A stretch of DNA of 64,000 nt from IMG/VR virus record IMGVR_UViG_3300005577_000030, positions 20,596 to 84,595 of that record. One strand, 5' to 3'. Of the stretch, positions 28,823 to 38,523 are shown one piece after another. The position numbers and the translations under genes are program-made. The stretch is from a virus. Under the pieces are notes generated by a model. It had not been told where the DNA came from. It ran no database searches and saw nothing but the letters and a program-made list of their open reading frames with translations. The first letter of the stretch is position 1. The number at the start of each line of letters is the position of its first letter.

Positions 28823-29775
28823 GTGTTTGTTATTTTCCTTTTTGTCCTGGTATTCCTTGGCAATTAAATTCAAGTAGAGTAGTCCAACCTACATTAAATA
28901 GTGAAATTTGGTTTAAAGCTATAAATGATAAAAATCCTATAATTACTTGTTTTGGTGGATTATTTGAAACTTTTTTTGCTTTATCTTATGCAGAAGCTTT
29001 AAATAAATTAATACCCACCAAAAAATTAATATTTAATGGCAATCCTACATTTAATAAATTAATTAGTTTAAATGGTTTAGCCACTTCGGGAAATTTAATT
29101 TCTAAAAGTGAAGTTGAACAATATCCATTACCATTATTTTTCGATCAAGAAAATAATGTTTATTTTAATTGTTTATTTAATTATTTAAAAATTTATAATA
29201 ATATTAATGTTTACGCATACAAAAATTTAAAAGCATTAAGTAAACAAATATTTATAAATTCATGTTTACCTTGGAATATTAATTATATACCTAAATTAAG
29301 AAACTTAATAGAACCACCTGAATTTGCTAAATGGAAATTATCTAAAAAATTTAATATAGATAAGCCCTTTGTATTAATTTTTCCAGATAAAACAGGATTA
29401 TCTGAGCATCCACAATCTGCATTAAAATGGTCAATAAATGATATTAAATCATTTATATCAATGATTTATGGTTCTGGAATGGAGTCAGTAATTGTAACAA
29501 AAAATATTGGAAGATATACAGGAATTAATAGTTTGGTTATTGAGCCAAATTTAGAGCATATTTTTTATTTAATTGAAAAATGTGGCGTTATATTAGCAGA
29601 AGAGATAGATTTTTTATTAATCAGTTTAATGATTTCGAAAAATGCAACAGTGGTTAGTAGGAAAAATAAATATCAATATTCTATTAAATCTAATAAAAAA
29701 TTTTATAAAACTGATATAAAAATAATTGAAAGTAAAAAATTAATTCCATTTGAAGTTTATAAAGCAATTAAATAA
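28819..29775 (+). CDS. Probable GT-B glycosyltransferase (GT9-like), tentative
   Basis: 318 residues. The central FVLIFPDKTGLSEHPQSALKW and the later SVIVTKNIGRY, LEHIFYLIEKCGVILAEEID resemble the C-lobe of heptosyltransferase-like GT-B enzymes, in which a sugar nucleotide binds between a Pro/Gly loop and an acidic strand end. The N-terminal part (ITCFGGLFETFFALSYAEAL) resembles the first Rossmann unit with its glycine loop. No exact motif match; the call rests on pattern and on the flanking glycosyltransferases. Confidence 0.4.
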   Translation: MSVCYFPFCPGIPWQLNSSRVVQPTLNSEIWFKAINDKNPIITCFGGLFETFFALSYAEALNKLIPTKKLIFNGNPTFNKLISLNGLATSGNLISKSEVEQYPLPLFFDQENNVYFNCLFNYLKIYNNINVYAYKNLKALSKQIFINSCLPWNINYIPKLRNLIEPPEFAKWKLSKKFNIDKPFVLIFPDKTGLSEHPQSALKWSINDIKSFISMIYGSGMESVIVTKNIGRYTGINSLVIEPNLEHIFYLIEKCGVILAEEIDFLLISLMISKNATVVSRKNKYQYSIKSNKKFYKTDIKIIESKKLIPFEVYKAIK

Positions 29776-29798
29776 TTTGATTGTAAATTAAAGGTAGT

Positions 29799-30551
29799 AT
29801 GAAAATAGCAGAATCTGTAATTTCTATTATGATGGTCACTTATAATCGTTTAGAATTAACTAAACAAACTATAACTAATATTTATGAAACTGTAAAAACT
29901 CCATTTGAATTTGTTATTATTGATAACGCTTCTACTGATGGAACCATAGAATATTTAAATGAATTAAATAAACAATATAATAATATACATTTAAAATTTA
30001 ATAAAATAAATAAGGGAATTGGTTGGGGAAGGTCTCAAGCTCTTTTATTGGCGGACACATTAAATACAGAATGGTATGTTACTATAGATAATGATGTTTT
30101 ATTTCATAGTGGCTGGTTAGATGAGTGTATTGAAATATTAACTCATAATAAACATTTTGGAGCTATTGGTGTAAGTTTTGAACCTACAGTGTATCCAATT
30201 ATTAAGTCAAATGGATATGAATTTGAATATAAATCTAAAGGTAATTTAGGAACAGCATGTATGGTTTTTCATAAATCATTACATAAAATGATTGGATTTT
30301 TTAATACTACATTTGATAAATATGCTCATGAAGATGCCGATTGGGGAAATAGAGTTGTTTTTGCTGGATTAAAATTAGGATATATTAAAACTCATGGTAC
30401 TCATATAGGTGAAGGGGTAAATGATCAAGGCACTTATCGTGAGTTTAAAAATAAACAACATCAAGATAACCTTCAAAAATATTATAAAGATTATACATTA
30501 TATGCTTCTGGTAAAAAATCATTATATATTCCATTTAAGGATAATGAATGA
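29799..30551 (+). CDS. Family 2 glycosyltransferase (GT-A)
   Basis: 250 residues with SIMMVTYNRLELTKQTI at the N-terminus, IIDNASTDGT near 41-50 and the donor site TIDNDVLF near 95-102. A late HEDADWGNRVVFAG carries the acidic catalytic residues. The start has AAAGG 6 bases upstream. It ends by ATGA overlap with the large gene that follows. Substrate unknown. Confidence 0.85.
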   Translation: MKIAESVISIMMVTYNRLELTKQTITNIYETVKTPFEFVIIDNASTDGTIEYLNELNKQYNNIHLKFNKINKGIGWGRSQALLLADTLNTEWYVTIDNDVLFHSGWLDECIEILTHNKHFGAIGVSFEPTVYPIIKSNGYEFEYKSKGNLGTACMVFHKSLHKMIGFFNTTFDKYAHEDADWGNRVVFAGLKLGYIKTHGTHIGEGVNDQGTYREFKNKQHQDNLQKYYKDYTLYASGKKSLYIPFKDNE

Positions 30552-32629
30552 ATGATATTGAATTAAATGGATTAGAAATAAAACCATATATTCATTCTCA
30601 AAAAAATTGCCGACCCTCAGCTTCTGGCTATGTTATGGAGGCTTTAGATTCTTCTTTTATTATAGATTTATCAAATTTTCAAAATATATCTAAGATTGCA
30701 ATTATAACTAAACGAATATCTGGAAATGGTAAAGTTATTATAAATGATTTAAACTTTGATGTTTTATCTAAAGATTCCAATATATTAGAAATAGGTCCCA
30801 CAAAAACATTAACTTTTTTAAGGAATGATTTATGTATTGGTAAAATTATTATTGCTAATATTAAAATATCAATAAATGATGTACAATTAAATATTAATCC
30901 ATCATTTATTGATCAAAGAATTATTGCTCAAAATCCAGAAAATTGGCGAAATTTACTTATGAAGTGTGGGGAAATAAGGGGAATTAAGTTAGTTAATAAT
31001 AAGCTATTAGTTTCAGAAGGTGCCTTTATTCAAAAAAGCGATTTAATAAATTATATCGAAACTGAACCACCCAATTGTTTTATTAAATCAGATGTGATTA
31101 AATTCATATATCCTTGTGAAATAACGAATATTTCATTTAGTGAAAATACAATATTAGTCGATAAATCAAATACAATTTATAAACATTTTAATGAGCCTGT
31201 TAATACTATGATTAATGTATTACCTAGTATTTTAGCTAATGACAACTTTACCGCAAAAGAAAATATGACAAAAAGTGATAATATTATATATGATTCTTTA
31301 GAAAATGGTATAAATCCATCAACATTAACTAAAGTTGATGATGTAGAGGCCCATCAAGGTAAAAATAATAAAGGGGCTATTATTAAAAAAGATGGAACTT
31401 TTTGTGTTCCGTTGTCTATGTTGCAACCAAATATGCAGTATGTAGTTGTTGTTAATATTAAGAAAATAAATGGAAATGGTAAATTTGGTATTCAAATAAC
31501 TACAACTGATAATATTCCTAAAGGTTCAGTTGTTACAGTTGCTACAGATCGTGAAACAGAATTATATCTTAAATTAAATACTGATTCTGAACCGACCCCT
31601 GGAAATTCCTATATGTTAAAATTCTTCCGTCCAGAAGAATCTAGTTTTGGAGATTTATTATTAAATCGTTTGATGGTAATTAGCGGTATTGCTTTGGCTA
31701 ATTTAGTTAATCCACAAAATAATAAACCAGCTCAAATTAAAGTAAGTAAATTTAATAATAAAAATGAAACAGACCCAATTAGAGGATTAGCTAAACTTTA
31801 TCATAGAAATTTACCACATAAAAAAACTAATCCTATTTTTAATTACTCTGGAGAAATTTCTCTTAAAAGCAGTTCAGCTATCAATTGGTTTAATAAATTA
31901 AGTCCTCTTTGTTCTAAAATAAAAGTTACAGATAATGCAAAAATATTATTTAGTGAACTAACTTCCTTAAATTCAGCTGATATTATATTTTTGGAACCAT
32001 TTACGGAAGACATATCATCTGAAGATATGAATATTTTACAATGTGCAAAAATTATTATTTCTTCATCCTCAGAAAATGTAAAATTATTAACCGAATTATT
32101 TCCAAATGTTTCAGTTAAATTGCTAGAACGTACTTGGCCAATGATTGAATCAACGCCAATAAAACATTTACCTAAAGATTATTGTGTAATGTTTCACAGA
32201 AATGCTGAAATTACACATAAAGTTGTAAGTAATTATCCTAATAATTATCCACCATTAGTATTAATCGGGGCACAACATTCTTATAATGAAAATATAATTC
32301 AATTAAATGAATATATTAGTTATGATAAAATTTTAGACGTATTAATTAATTGTAAAATTCTAATTGATTTTCCTGAATATAATCAGTATATGTCAGGATT
32401 GTTATCATTAGCTTTTGATTATGGTATCCCTGTTGTTACTTCTAATAATTTTGGAAAAGATAAATATAATTGTAAATTTTTAATATCAAATAAAAATGAT
32501 AAAATTAATTTGCCAGAAGTCGAGAATATTCAAAAAGCAATAGTTGAATTATTAGAATTTAAAAAACTTGAAGTTAATTCAGAACATAATAAAAAATTAG
32601 ATGAATTATTTTCAACAATATTTAATTGA
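30548..32629 (+). CDS. Large two-part protein of the glycan island, C-terminal GT-B-like
   Basis: 693 residues. The first 400 or so are beta-rich, resembling carbohydrate-binding beta sandwiches (for example KISGNG and NIKKINGNGKFGIQITTTDN-like repeats of strand-loop-strand). The last 230 residues alternate strands and helices (INWFNKLSPLCSKIKV, SADIIFLEPF, LLSLAFDYGIPVVTSNNFG), like the donor lobe of a GT-B glycosyltransferase, where a Gly-Ile-Pro-Val-Val strand follows the nucleotide site. A glycosyltransferase with an attached binding domain is likely but not proved. Confidence 0.4.
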   Translation: MNDIELNGLEIKPYIHSQKNCRPSASGYVMEALDSSFIIDLSNFQNISKIAIITKRISGNGKVIINDLNFDVLSKDSNILEIGPTKTLTFLRNDLCIGKIIIANIKISINDVQLNINPSFIDQRIIAQNPENWRNLLMKCGEIRGIKLVNNKLLVSEGAFIQKSDLINYIETEPPNCFIKSDVIKFIYPCEITNISFSENTILVDKSNTIYKHFNEPVNTMINVLPSILANDNFTAKENMTKSDNIIYDSLENGINPSTLTKVDDVEAHQGKNNKGAIIKKDGTFCVPLSMLQPNMQYVVVVNIKKINGNGKFGIQITTTDNIPKGSVVTVATDRETELYLKLNTDSEPTPGNSYMLKFFRPEESSFGDLLLNRLMVISGIALANLVNPQNNKPAQIKVSKFNNKNETDPIRGLAKLYHRNLPHKKTNPIFNYSGEISLKSSSAINWFNKLSPLCSKIKVTDNAKILFSELTSLNSADIIFLEPFTEDISSEDMNILQCAKIIISSSSENVKLLTELFPNVSVKLLERTWPMIESTPIKHLPKDYCVMFHRNAEITHKVVSNYPNNYPPLVLIGAQHSYNENIIQLNEYISYDKILDVLINCKILIDFPEYNQYMSGLLSLAFDYGIPVVTSNNFGKDKYNCKFLISNKNDKINLPEVENIQKAIVELLEFKKLEVNSEHNKKLDELFSTIFN

Positions 32630-32635
32630 GGTATA

Positions 32636-33592
32636 ATGACTGAAAAAGTAAAAGTTAATTTAATTTATACTCCCCAAAATGTTGATGCTACATCTCCTAG
32701 ATTTCAAAATGAATTTGGTGAATTATGGATGAATGCACATCATAAATCAGATATGCATAATATTAGTATGAGTTTTTATTCAGCTAATTATCCAAACCCG
32801 ATAGCTTTAGGTGATTCAATATATGTAATTGAACCTAAATGTGTTTCAGAGCGAGATTATGAAATTGAATTTTTAGAACGATTTAAATATATTTTTACTT
32901 GGGCTGATAATGCTTTTAAAAATACTAGAATTCAAAATAAAATAATTCCATTAAATCATCCAAGTTGTTGGGGTATGGATAAACAAGGTTTTGAAAATAG
33001 AAAAAAACAATGGGCTTCTTGGAATAATAGAAGGGATGAAATTACTTTTATTGCTAATAATAAAGCTTCAACACATAGAACAGAATTATATAGTGTTAGA
33101 GTTATGTTAGCTCAATGGCTAAATAATAATTCAGAGAAATATAAAGTTAGTTGGTATGCTCAAGGAAATATTACTCAGCCATATTTTAAAGGTACAATTG
33201 GGGAAAAATCAGAAGTATTAAATAATGTCAAATTTTCTATTTGTACTGAAAATTGCTATGATGAAAAATATAGCTCTAATTATTTTACTGAGAAAATGCC
33301 TGAAGTTTGGTTTTCAGGAGCCGTTCCAATTTATACAGGATGTTATAATATAGATAAATTTGGCTTTCATCCGGATTCTTACATTGATTTACGAAAATTT
33401 ATGGATCATAAAGCAATTAAATATAGAGAATTATTAAATGAAATAAATTCTTTTAATGAAGAAAAATACAATAAATATTTAGAAGCTGTTAATTATAATA
33501 TATATAATGCAGATTTATTTAATATAATTTCGGAAGAAAAAGTCATGAGTAAAATGATTGAAACTTTTTATAAGGAAAAGAATGGACTATAA
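32636..33592 (+). CDS. Fucosyltransferase-like, family GT10
   Basis: 318 residues. The C-lobe holds FSICTENCYDEKYSSNYFTE, EKMPEVWFSGAVPIYTG and FHPDSYIDLRKFMD at about residues 200-260. This is the conserved donor-binding region of GT10 alpha-1,3/4-fucosyltransferases (family pattern F-E-N ... TEK ... G-x-VPIY-G ... FID). The N-lobe includes a stretch with multiple strands and a conserved-looking HPSCWGMD. The donor would be GDP-L-fucose, which the Gmd and Fcl genes at 45872-47842 could supply. GAGGT ribosome site before the ATG. Confidence 0.75.
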   Translation: MTEKVKVNLIYTPQNVDATSPRFQNEFGELWMNAHHKSDMHNISMSFYSANYPNPIALGDSIYVIEPKCVSERDYEIEFLERFKYIFTWADNAFKNTRIQNKIIPLNHPSCWGMDKQGFENRKKQWASWNNRRDEITFIANNKASTHRTELYSVRVMLAQWLNNNSEKYKVSWYAQGNITQPYFKGTIGEKSEVLNNVKFSICTENCYDEKYSSNYFTEKMPEVWFSGAVPIYTGCYNIDKFGFHPDSYIDLRKFMDHKAIKYRELLNEINSFNEEKYNKYLEAVNYNIYNADLFNIISEEKVMSKMIETFYKEKNGL

Positions 33593-34331
33593 AAATTTTG
33601 TAATTATTATTCCTTCATATAATAATGCTAAATGGTATGAGCAAAATGTAATTTCTGCTATGCAACAAAATTATCCTAAAGATAAATTTAGAGTAATATA
33701 TACCAATGATGCGTCTATAGATGATACTGGTACTTTAGTTAATAATTTAATTGAAAAACATAAATGGGATAACATTAAATTAATTAATAATATTGAAAGA
33801 TTAGGTGCTTTACATAATATATATAATATGATTCATTCTTGTAATGATGATGAAATTATTGTTGATTTGGATGCAGATGATACTTTAGCCGGCCCACATG
33901 TATTAGAAAGATTAAATCAAGAATATCAAAATCCTAATGTATGGATGACGTGGGGTTCCTATTTAGATTCTTGTAATATGACTCGTGGATGTTGTAAACC
34001 ATATGAGCAAACTGTTATTGATAGGAATGCTTATCATGTTGTTCCCTGGAGATGTTCTCATTTACGAACAAGGATAGCTAAATTATTTAAATTAGTTAAA
34101 AAAGAAGATTTAATGTATCAAGGTAAATTTTTTATGTCCGCTTGGGATCTTTCTTATCAATTAAGAATGTTAAGTATGGCTGGTGGGAGATTTTCTTATA
34201 TAAATGATATTTTGTATATTTATAATAATGATAATCCTATTTCTGATTATAAAGTAAGAGCACAAGAACAAGCTTTTTTTGATCAGTATATTAGACGTCA
34301 AAAACCTTATGAAAAAATAGATTCATTATGA
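33582..34331 (+). CDS. Family 2 glycosyltransferase (GT-A)
   Basis: 249 residues from the ATG at 33582, chosen because AAGGAAAAG lies just upstream; an in-frame TTG at 33558 is weaker. VIIIPSYNNAKWYEQNV leads the Rossmann-like core; VDLDADDTLAG at about 94-104 is the DxD metal/donor site, with the unusual run DADD. Overlaps the GT10-like gene by 11 bases and the GT11-like gene by 4, so the three are probably made together. Soluble. Confidence 0.85.
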   Translation: MDYKNFVIIIPSYNNAKWYEQNVISAMQQNYPKDKFRVIYTNDASIDDTGTLVNNLIEKHKWDNIKLINNIERLGALHNIYNMIHSCNDDEIIVDLDADDTLAGPHVLERLNQEYQNPNVWMTWGSYLDSCNMTRGCCKPYEQTVIDRNAYHVVPWRCSHLRTRIAKLFKLVKKEDLMYQGKFFMSAWDLSYQLRMLSMAGGRFSYINDILYIYNNDNPISDYKVRAQEQAFFDQYIRRQKPYEKIDSL

Positions 34332-35056
34332 GTATTACTTTTTCTGATTTAGGTAAAATGGGACGCTTGGGTAATATATTATTTCAAGCATCTGCTACTA
34401 TTGCTTTAGCATTAGATAATAATGTAGATTATCAATTTCCTAAATTTTGGTCTGATCGTAAATATTTTAATATACCAGAAGAAAAATTTGTAGATAAATT
34501 ATATTATTTAAATAATTACAAAGAATTAAATTACCATTATAATAAAATAATATTTAAAGATAATTTAAATTTAAATGGATATTTTCAAAGTTATTATTAT
34601 TTTAATTCTCAAGATAAAATAATAAAAAAATTATTAACACCTAATATTATAATTAATAAACAAGATTATGTTAGTTTGCATGTTAGGCGAACTGATTATT
34701 TAATTCACAATAATTGTTATAAAATATTAAATAGAAATAATTATTATGATAAAGCAATGGAAATTTCTAGTGGAAAGAAATTTTTAATATTTTCTGATGA
34801 TATAAATTGGTGTAAACAAAATTTTACTGGTAATGAATTTGATTTTGTAGAGGGTAATAATGCACCAACAGATTTAAAGTTAATGGCAAATTGTTTGGGT
34901 GGAAATATAATTGCAAATAGTAGTTTTTCATGGTGGGGAGCCTATCTTAATGAAAATATTAATAATTGCGTTATATCTCCTAATGATTGGTTTGGTCCTG
35001 AGTTGTCAATGAATAATACTAAAGATTTATATTTGCCGAGTTGGATAAGGATTTAA
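34328..35056 (+). CDS. Fucosyltransferase-like, family GT11 (alpha-1,2)
   Basis: 242 residues with the GT11 signatures in order: GRLGNILFQASATIALAL at the N-terminus (the G-x-LGN-x-LFQ motif), VSLHVRRTDYL near 115-125 (the HxRRxDY motif for GDP-fucose), FLIFSDDINWCK near 154-165, and NSSFSWWGAYL near 198-208. These are the defining motifs of bacterial alpha-1,2-fucosyltransferases. Somewhat shorter than the typical 280-300 aa. It fits the GDP-fucose pathway encoded downstream. Confidence 0.85.
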   Translation: MSITFSDLGKMGRLGNILFQASATIALALDNNVDYQFPKFWSDRKYFNIPEEKFVDKLYYLNNYKELNYHYNKIIFKDNLNLNGYFQSYYYFNSQDKIIKKLLTPNIIINKQDYVSLHVRRTDYLIHNNCYKILNRNNYYDKAMEISSGKKFLIFSDDINWCKQNFTGNEFDFVEGNNAPTDLKLMANCLGGNIIANSSFSWWGAYLNENINNCVISPNDWFGPELSMNNTKDLYLPSWIRI

Positions 35057-35061
35057 GAGAA

Positions 35062-36042
35062 ATGAGAGTATTATATTTACCTTTAAATTATGGAAGTACA
35101 GTTCAGGACGGAGTATATGACGCATTTAATCAATTAAATTGTCAATTAGAAATATTTGATTATTTTGAACATTATAATAATGCCGGAAATAATCAAAGAA
35201 ATGTTAGGCAAATGTTAATTGAGGTAGCAAAACGATTTAGACCTGATTTAATTTATTGTCAAATTCAACATACAGTTATTATTGATGCCGATACAATTAA
35301 TGGAATTAGGAATTATTGTCCAATGGTTAAAATAGTTAATTATACTATTGATGCCAGAAATTATATTCCTGGTCCATATTTTAGTGTGTCTAGAATTTCT
35401 GATCTTAATTTAATTACATCAACTGGACAATTACAAATGTATAAGGATAATAATGTTCCTAATATACATTATTTGCAAGTTGGTTATAATCCTAAACATT
35501 ATTTTCCTGAAGTTGAAGCTAAATCATCATATGAATTTGATACAGTATTTTTAGCTAATGTTAATAATGTTGAAAATTATCCTGGTCATTCTCAAAGAAT
35601 TGATACAGTACATGCGTTAAGAAAAGCTTTTGGAAATAGATTTGGTTTATTTGGTCACGGTTGGCCTAAAGAATTAAAATCTCTAGGGTCTGTTGATATA
35701 AATTTAGCTGTTAAAAATGTATATGCAAATAGTTTTTCTACAATCAGTGTGAGTCATTTTAATGAAATTACTCATTATTTTTCTGATAGATTATTAATGT
35801 GTTTAGCTTCCGGCAGACCTACTGTTTCTTGGCATTTTCCAGGTTATGAAAGTTATTTTGTTAATAAGCAAGATTTATTAATTGGAAATAGTCCTGATGA
35901 AATTGTAAATAATGTTAAATGGTTGTTAGAAAATCCTGATAGAGCTAATTTAATTGGTCAAAATGGAGCAAGTAAAGTATTTTGTGAACATACATATTTA
36001 AGCAGAATTAAAGAAATGCTTGAAATGATCGGATTACAATAA
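35062..36042 (+). CDS. Glycosyltransferase, GT-B fold (CgeB/Glyco_trans_1_2-like)
   Basis: 326 residues from ATG 35062 (AAGAGA upstream; TTG 35041 is an alternative). The C-terminal part has FSDRLLMCLASGRPTVSWHF near 240-259 and DEIVNNVKWLLENPDRANLIG, as in proteins of the CgeB/group 1_2 glycosyltransferases. The first half is a Rossmann-like lobe (VLYLPLNYGSTVQDGVYDAF). It starts just after the GT11-like gene. Donor and acceptor unknown. Confidence 0.7.
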   Translation: MRVLYLPLNYGSTVQDGVYDAFNQLNCQLEIFDYFEHYNNAGNNQRNVRQMLIEVAKRFRPDLIYCQIQHTVIIDADTINGIRNYCPMVKIVNYTIDARNYIPGPYFSVSRISDLNLITSTGQLQMYKDNNVPNIHYLQVGYNPKHYFPEVEAKSSYEFDTVFLANVNNVENYPGHSQRIDTVHALRKAFGNRFGLFGHGWPKELKSLGSVDINLAVKNVYANSFSTISVSHFNEITHYFSDRLLMCLASGRPTVSWHFPGYESYFVNKQDLLIGNSPDEIVNNVKWLLENPDRANLIGQNGASKVFCEHTYLSRIKEMLEMIGLQ

Positions 36043-36050
36043 GGAATATT

Positions 36051-36155
36051 TTGTTTGGGTATCAATATAGTGCTAAATTAACTCCCGAGGAAAGACAAAG
36101 AATTATTAATTCAATCATTAAAAATATTAAAAAATCAAGATATATTTGTTATTAA
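36051..36155 (+). CDS. Small 34-residue protein with TTG start
   Basis: Fills the gap between two glycan genes. A perfect AAGGA (36041-36045) lies 5 bases before TTG 36051. The frame encodes 34 residues, mostly one helix (LTPEERQRIINSIIKNIKKS), and stops 6 bases before the next gene. The ribosome site speaks for translation. No family recognised. Confidence 0.4.
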   Translation: MFGYQYSAKLTPEERQRIINSIIKNIKKSRYICY

Positions 36156-36161
36156 GGAAAT

Positions 36162-37742
36162 ATGGAACCGTTAATTGCTGCATTTTTTTCTCATGATTCT
36201 TCTATTTGTATAAGAGATACTAATGGAAAATTTACAATATTTGAATTTGAACGTTTATTAAAAGAGCGTTTTGTTAAATTAACTGGAAGAAAAGATTTAA
36301 AGAATATTTTAATTAATCTTAAAGAAATAATAAAAAAAGATTATAATATTGAATCATTTAATATTTGTTATCATTTAGGGTTGACCGAAGAAGAAAAAAT
36401 AATATTAAATGAAGTATGGGGTATTTCGGATTTTCATGAAACTGGCCATCATTTATCACATGCTTCTTGTGCTTATTATCAAGCTCCATTTAATGAATGT
36501 TTAGTAATGTCATATGATGGTGGTGGATATGATGGCGGTTTTGAAGATGAAAGAATTGGCTATTTTAATGTTTATTATGTAAATGATGGTATTTTTAAAA
36601 AGATAAATCATATAAAGTATGATTTAGGTACGGCTTATGGTTTATCAGCTATTCCTATAAGTGAAGTTCAAAAAACAGAAGAAAATTGGGAAGAACGCTT
36701 TTTATCATTTAGTGGTAAAATGATGGGTTTAGTTGGATACGGTTCTGTTAGAGAAGAATGGCTAATTCCATTTAAGAATTTTTATAAAGAGCATAAGCAT
36801 GTTTCTTTAATTGATTTAAATAAAAGTTTAGCTCCATCTATTAATTTACCTTTAAATATTAATAGTTTAAGTGGACAAGATAGTTATGATTTTGCAGCTA
36901 CTTCACAGAGAGCATTTGAAGAAGTAATATATAAAGAAATTATTCATTTAATAAATTGTTATAAATTACCCATATGCTTAACAGGTGGCTGTGCATTAAA
37001 TGTAATATTAAATCAAAAATTAAGTGATTTGTTAGGTAATGATAAAGTATTTATTCCACCAAATCCAAGTGATTGTGGATTAACTTTTGGAATGCTTGCT
37101 TATAAAACATCTCCGCAAAATGCTATAAATTTAATGTATGACGGATTTCCTATATTAGATATTGATGAATTATCTAAATATGTAAAAAAATATAATGCTA
37201 AAAAAATAAAATTACCTGAATTAGCCAAATTATTATATGATGGTAAAATTATTGGATTAATGAGAGGAAAATCTGAAGTAGGACCGAGGGCTTTAGGAAA
37301 TCGAAGCATTTTATGTGACCCTTCTTATTCAGATATGAAAGATACATTAAATCATAAAATTAAATTTAGAGAATGGTTTAGGCCATTTGCCCCAATATCT
37401 AAATTAGAAAATGCCAATAAATATTTTGAATTTAATGGTGACGCTTCTTTTATGTCTTTTTCTCCTAAAGTTAGAAAAGAATATTTAGGTAAAATACCAG
37501 CTGTAGTTCATAAGGATAATACAGCTAGATTGCAAACCATCTCTGAAAAGCAAAATAAATACATATATGATTTATTAACTGAATTTGAAAATTTGCGTGG
37601 CATTGGGTGTTTATTAAATACTTCTTTTAATATAAAAGGAAAGCCAATATTAACTACGATTAAAGATGCAATTGAAGTATTGGAAACTACACAAATAGAT
37701 GCTGTGATTATTGAAGATTATTTATTTGAAAGAATTAAATGA
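36162..37742 (+). CDS. Carbamoyltransferase, NodU/CmcH/TobZ family
   Basis: 526 residues. N-terminal Kae1/YrdC-associated ASKHA-like fold: HDSS near residue 11, HHLSHASCAYY near 96-106 (metal-binding His residues), MSYDGGGYDGG, and LTGGCALNV near 274-282. The C-terminal YrdC-unrelated part has SEVGPRALGNRSIL near 372-385, FREWFRPFAPI and LNTSFNIKGKPI, all diagnostic for NodU-type O-carbamoyltransferases. The enzyme would add a carbamoyl group from carbamoyl phosphate to a sugar hydroxyl, here probably on the phage-specified glycan. AAGGAA ribosome site; ATGA overlap with the next gene. Confidence 0.9.
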   Translation: MEPLIAAFFSHDSSICIRDTNGKFTIFEFERLLKERFVKLTGRKDLKNILINLKEIIKKDYNIESFNICYHLGLTEEEKIILNEVWGISDFHETGHHLSHASCAYYQAPFNECLVMSYDGGGYDGGFEDERIGYFNVYYVNDGIFKKINHIKYDLGTAYGLSAIPISEVQKTEENWEERFLSFSGKMMGLVGYGSVREEWLIPFKNFYKEHKHVSLIDLNKSLAPSINLPLNINSLSGQDSYDFAATSQRAFEEVIYKEIIHLINCYKLPICLTGGCALNVILNQKLSDLLGNDKVFIPPNPSDCGLTFGMLAYKTSPQNAINLMYDGFPILDIDELSKYVKKYNAKKIKLPELAKLLYDGKIIGLMRGKSEVGPRALGNRSILCDPSYSDMKDTLNHKIKFREWFRPFAPISKLENANKYFEFNGDASFMSFSPKVRKEYLGKIPAVVHKDNTARLQTISEKQNKYIYDLLTEFENLRGIGCLLNTSFNIKGKPILTTIKDAIEVLETTQIDAVIIEDYLFERIK

Positions 37743-38506
37743 AAGACATACAATTTACTTTTGGAATAATTACACAATCTACTACAGAGGCGTCTGAACA
37801 TTTAAAATTATCCATTAATTCTATTATTAATTTAAATATTCCCGAATATCAAATTATTATTATAGGAGATGGATTTAATTTAAAAAATGATAATTTTTTA
37901 TTATCACTTAATAATATTAAAATAATAGACTTTGATTATACAATTAAAAAAGATTGGATAACAAGAAAGAAAAATTTAATTACACAAAATGCTAAATATG
38001 AAAATATAGTTTACCAACATGATTATATTTCTTATGAACAAGATTGGTATGAAGGCTTTAAAGTATATGGTGATGATTTTAAAGCTTGTATGACTAAGAT
38101 ATTAAATAATGATAATACGCGTTTTAGGGATTGGGTATTATTCCCTTGGCATCATTGTTACGGTGAGAATTATATTAAAAAGGCTAAAGAATTGTGGGAA
38201 TTTGCTAATATTCAAAATAATGAAAGTATGATTCCTTATAATGAAACGCGATTTAGTAGATTTCAATATTTTTCAGGATCTTACTGGGTAGCTAAAAAAC
38301 AAATAATGTTAGAAATACCTTTAGATGAAGGATTAGTTTGGGGGCAGGGGGAGGATTGTGTATGGTCATCTCAATTTAGCTCAAAATATAATTTTAGTAT
38401 GAATGCAAATTCTACGGTTAAACTATTAAAATGGAAACAAGATGCATTTAGTATAATTCGTCCAGAATGCTATGAAAAAGCCATTAAATACATTGAAAAT
38501 AGCTAA
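37739..38506 (+). CDS. Glycosyltransferase-like protein (GT-A)
   Basis: 255 residues. FTFGIITQSTTEASEHLKLS and IIIIGDGFN at the N-terminus, WITRKKNLITQNAKYENIVY, then QHDYISYEQDW as the likely metal site, and GLVWGQGEDCVWSSQFSSKY near residue 200-219 with the acidic GED. This order fits a GT2-like GT-A enzyme, though the DxD motif is altered. It is ATGA-coupled to the carbamoyltransferase, suggesting action on the same sugar. Confidence 0.65.
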   Translation: MKDIQFTFGIITQSTTEASEHLKLSINSIINLNIPEYQIIIIGDGFNLKNDNFLLSLNNIKIIDFDYTIKKDWITRKKNLITQNAKYENIVYQHDYISYEQDWYEGFKVYGDDFKACMTKILNNDNTRFRDWVLFPWHHCYGENYIKKAKELWEFANIQNNESMIPYNETRFSRFQYFSGSYWVAKKQIMLEIPLDEGLVWGQGEDCVWSSQFSSKYNFSMNANSTVKLLKWKQDAFSIIRPECYEKAIKYIENS

Positions 38507-38523
38507 TATTGTTATATTAAGAT

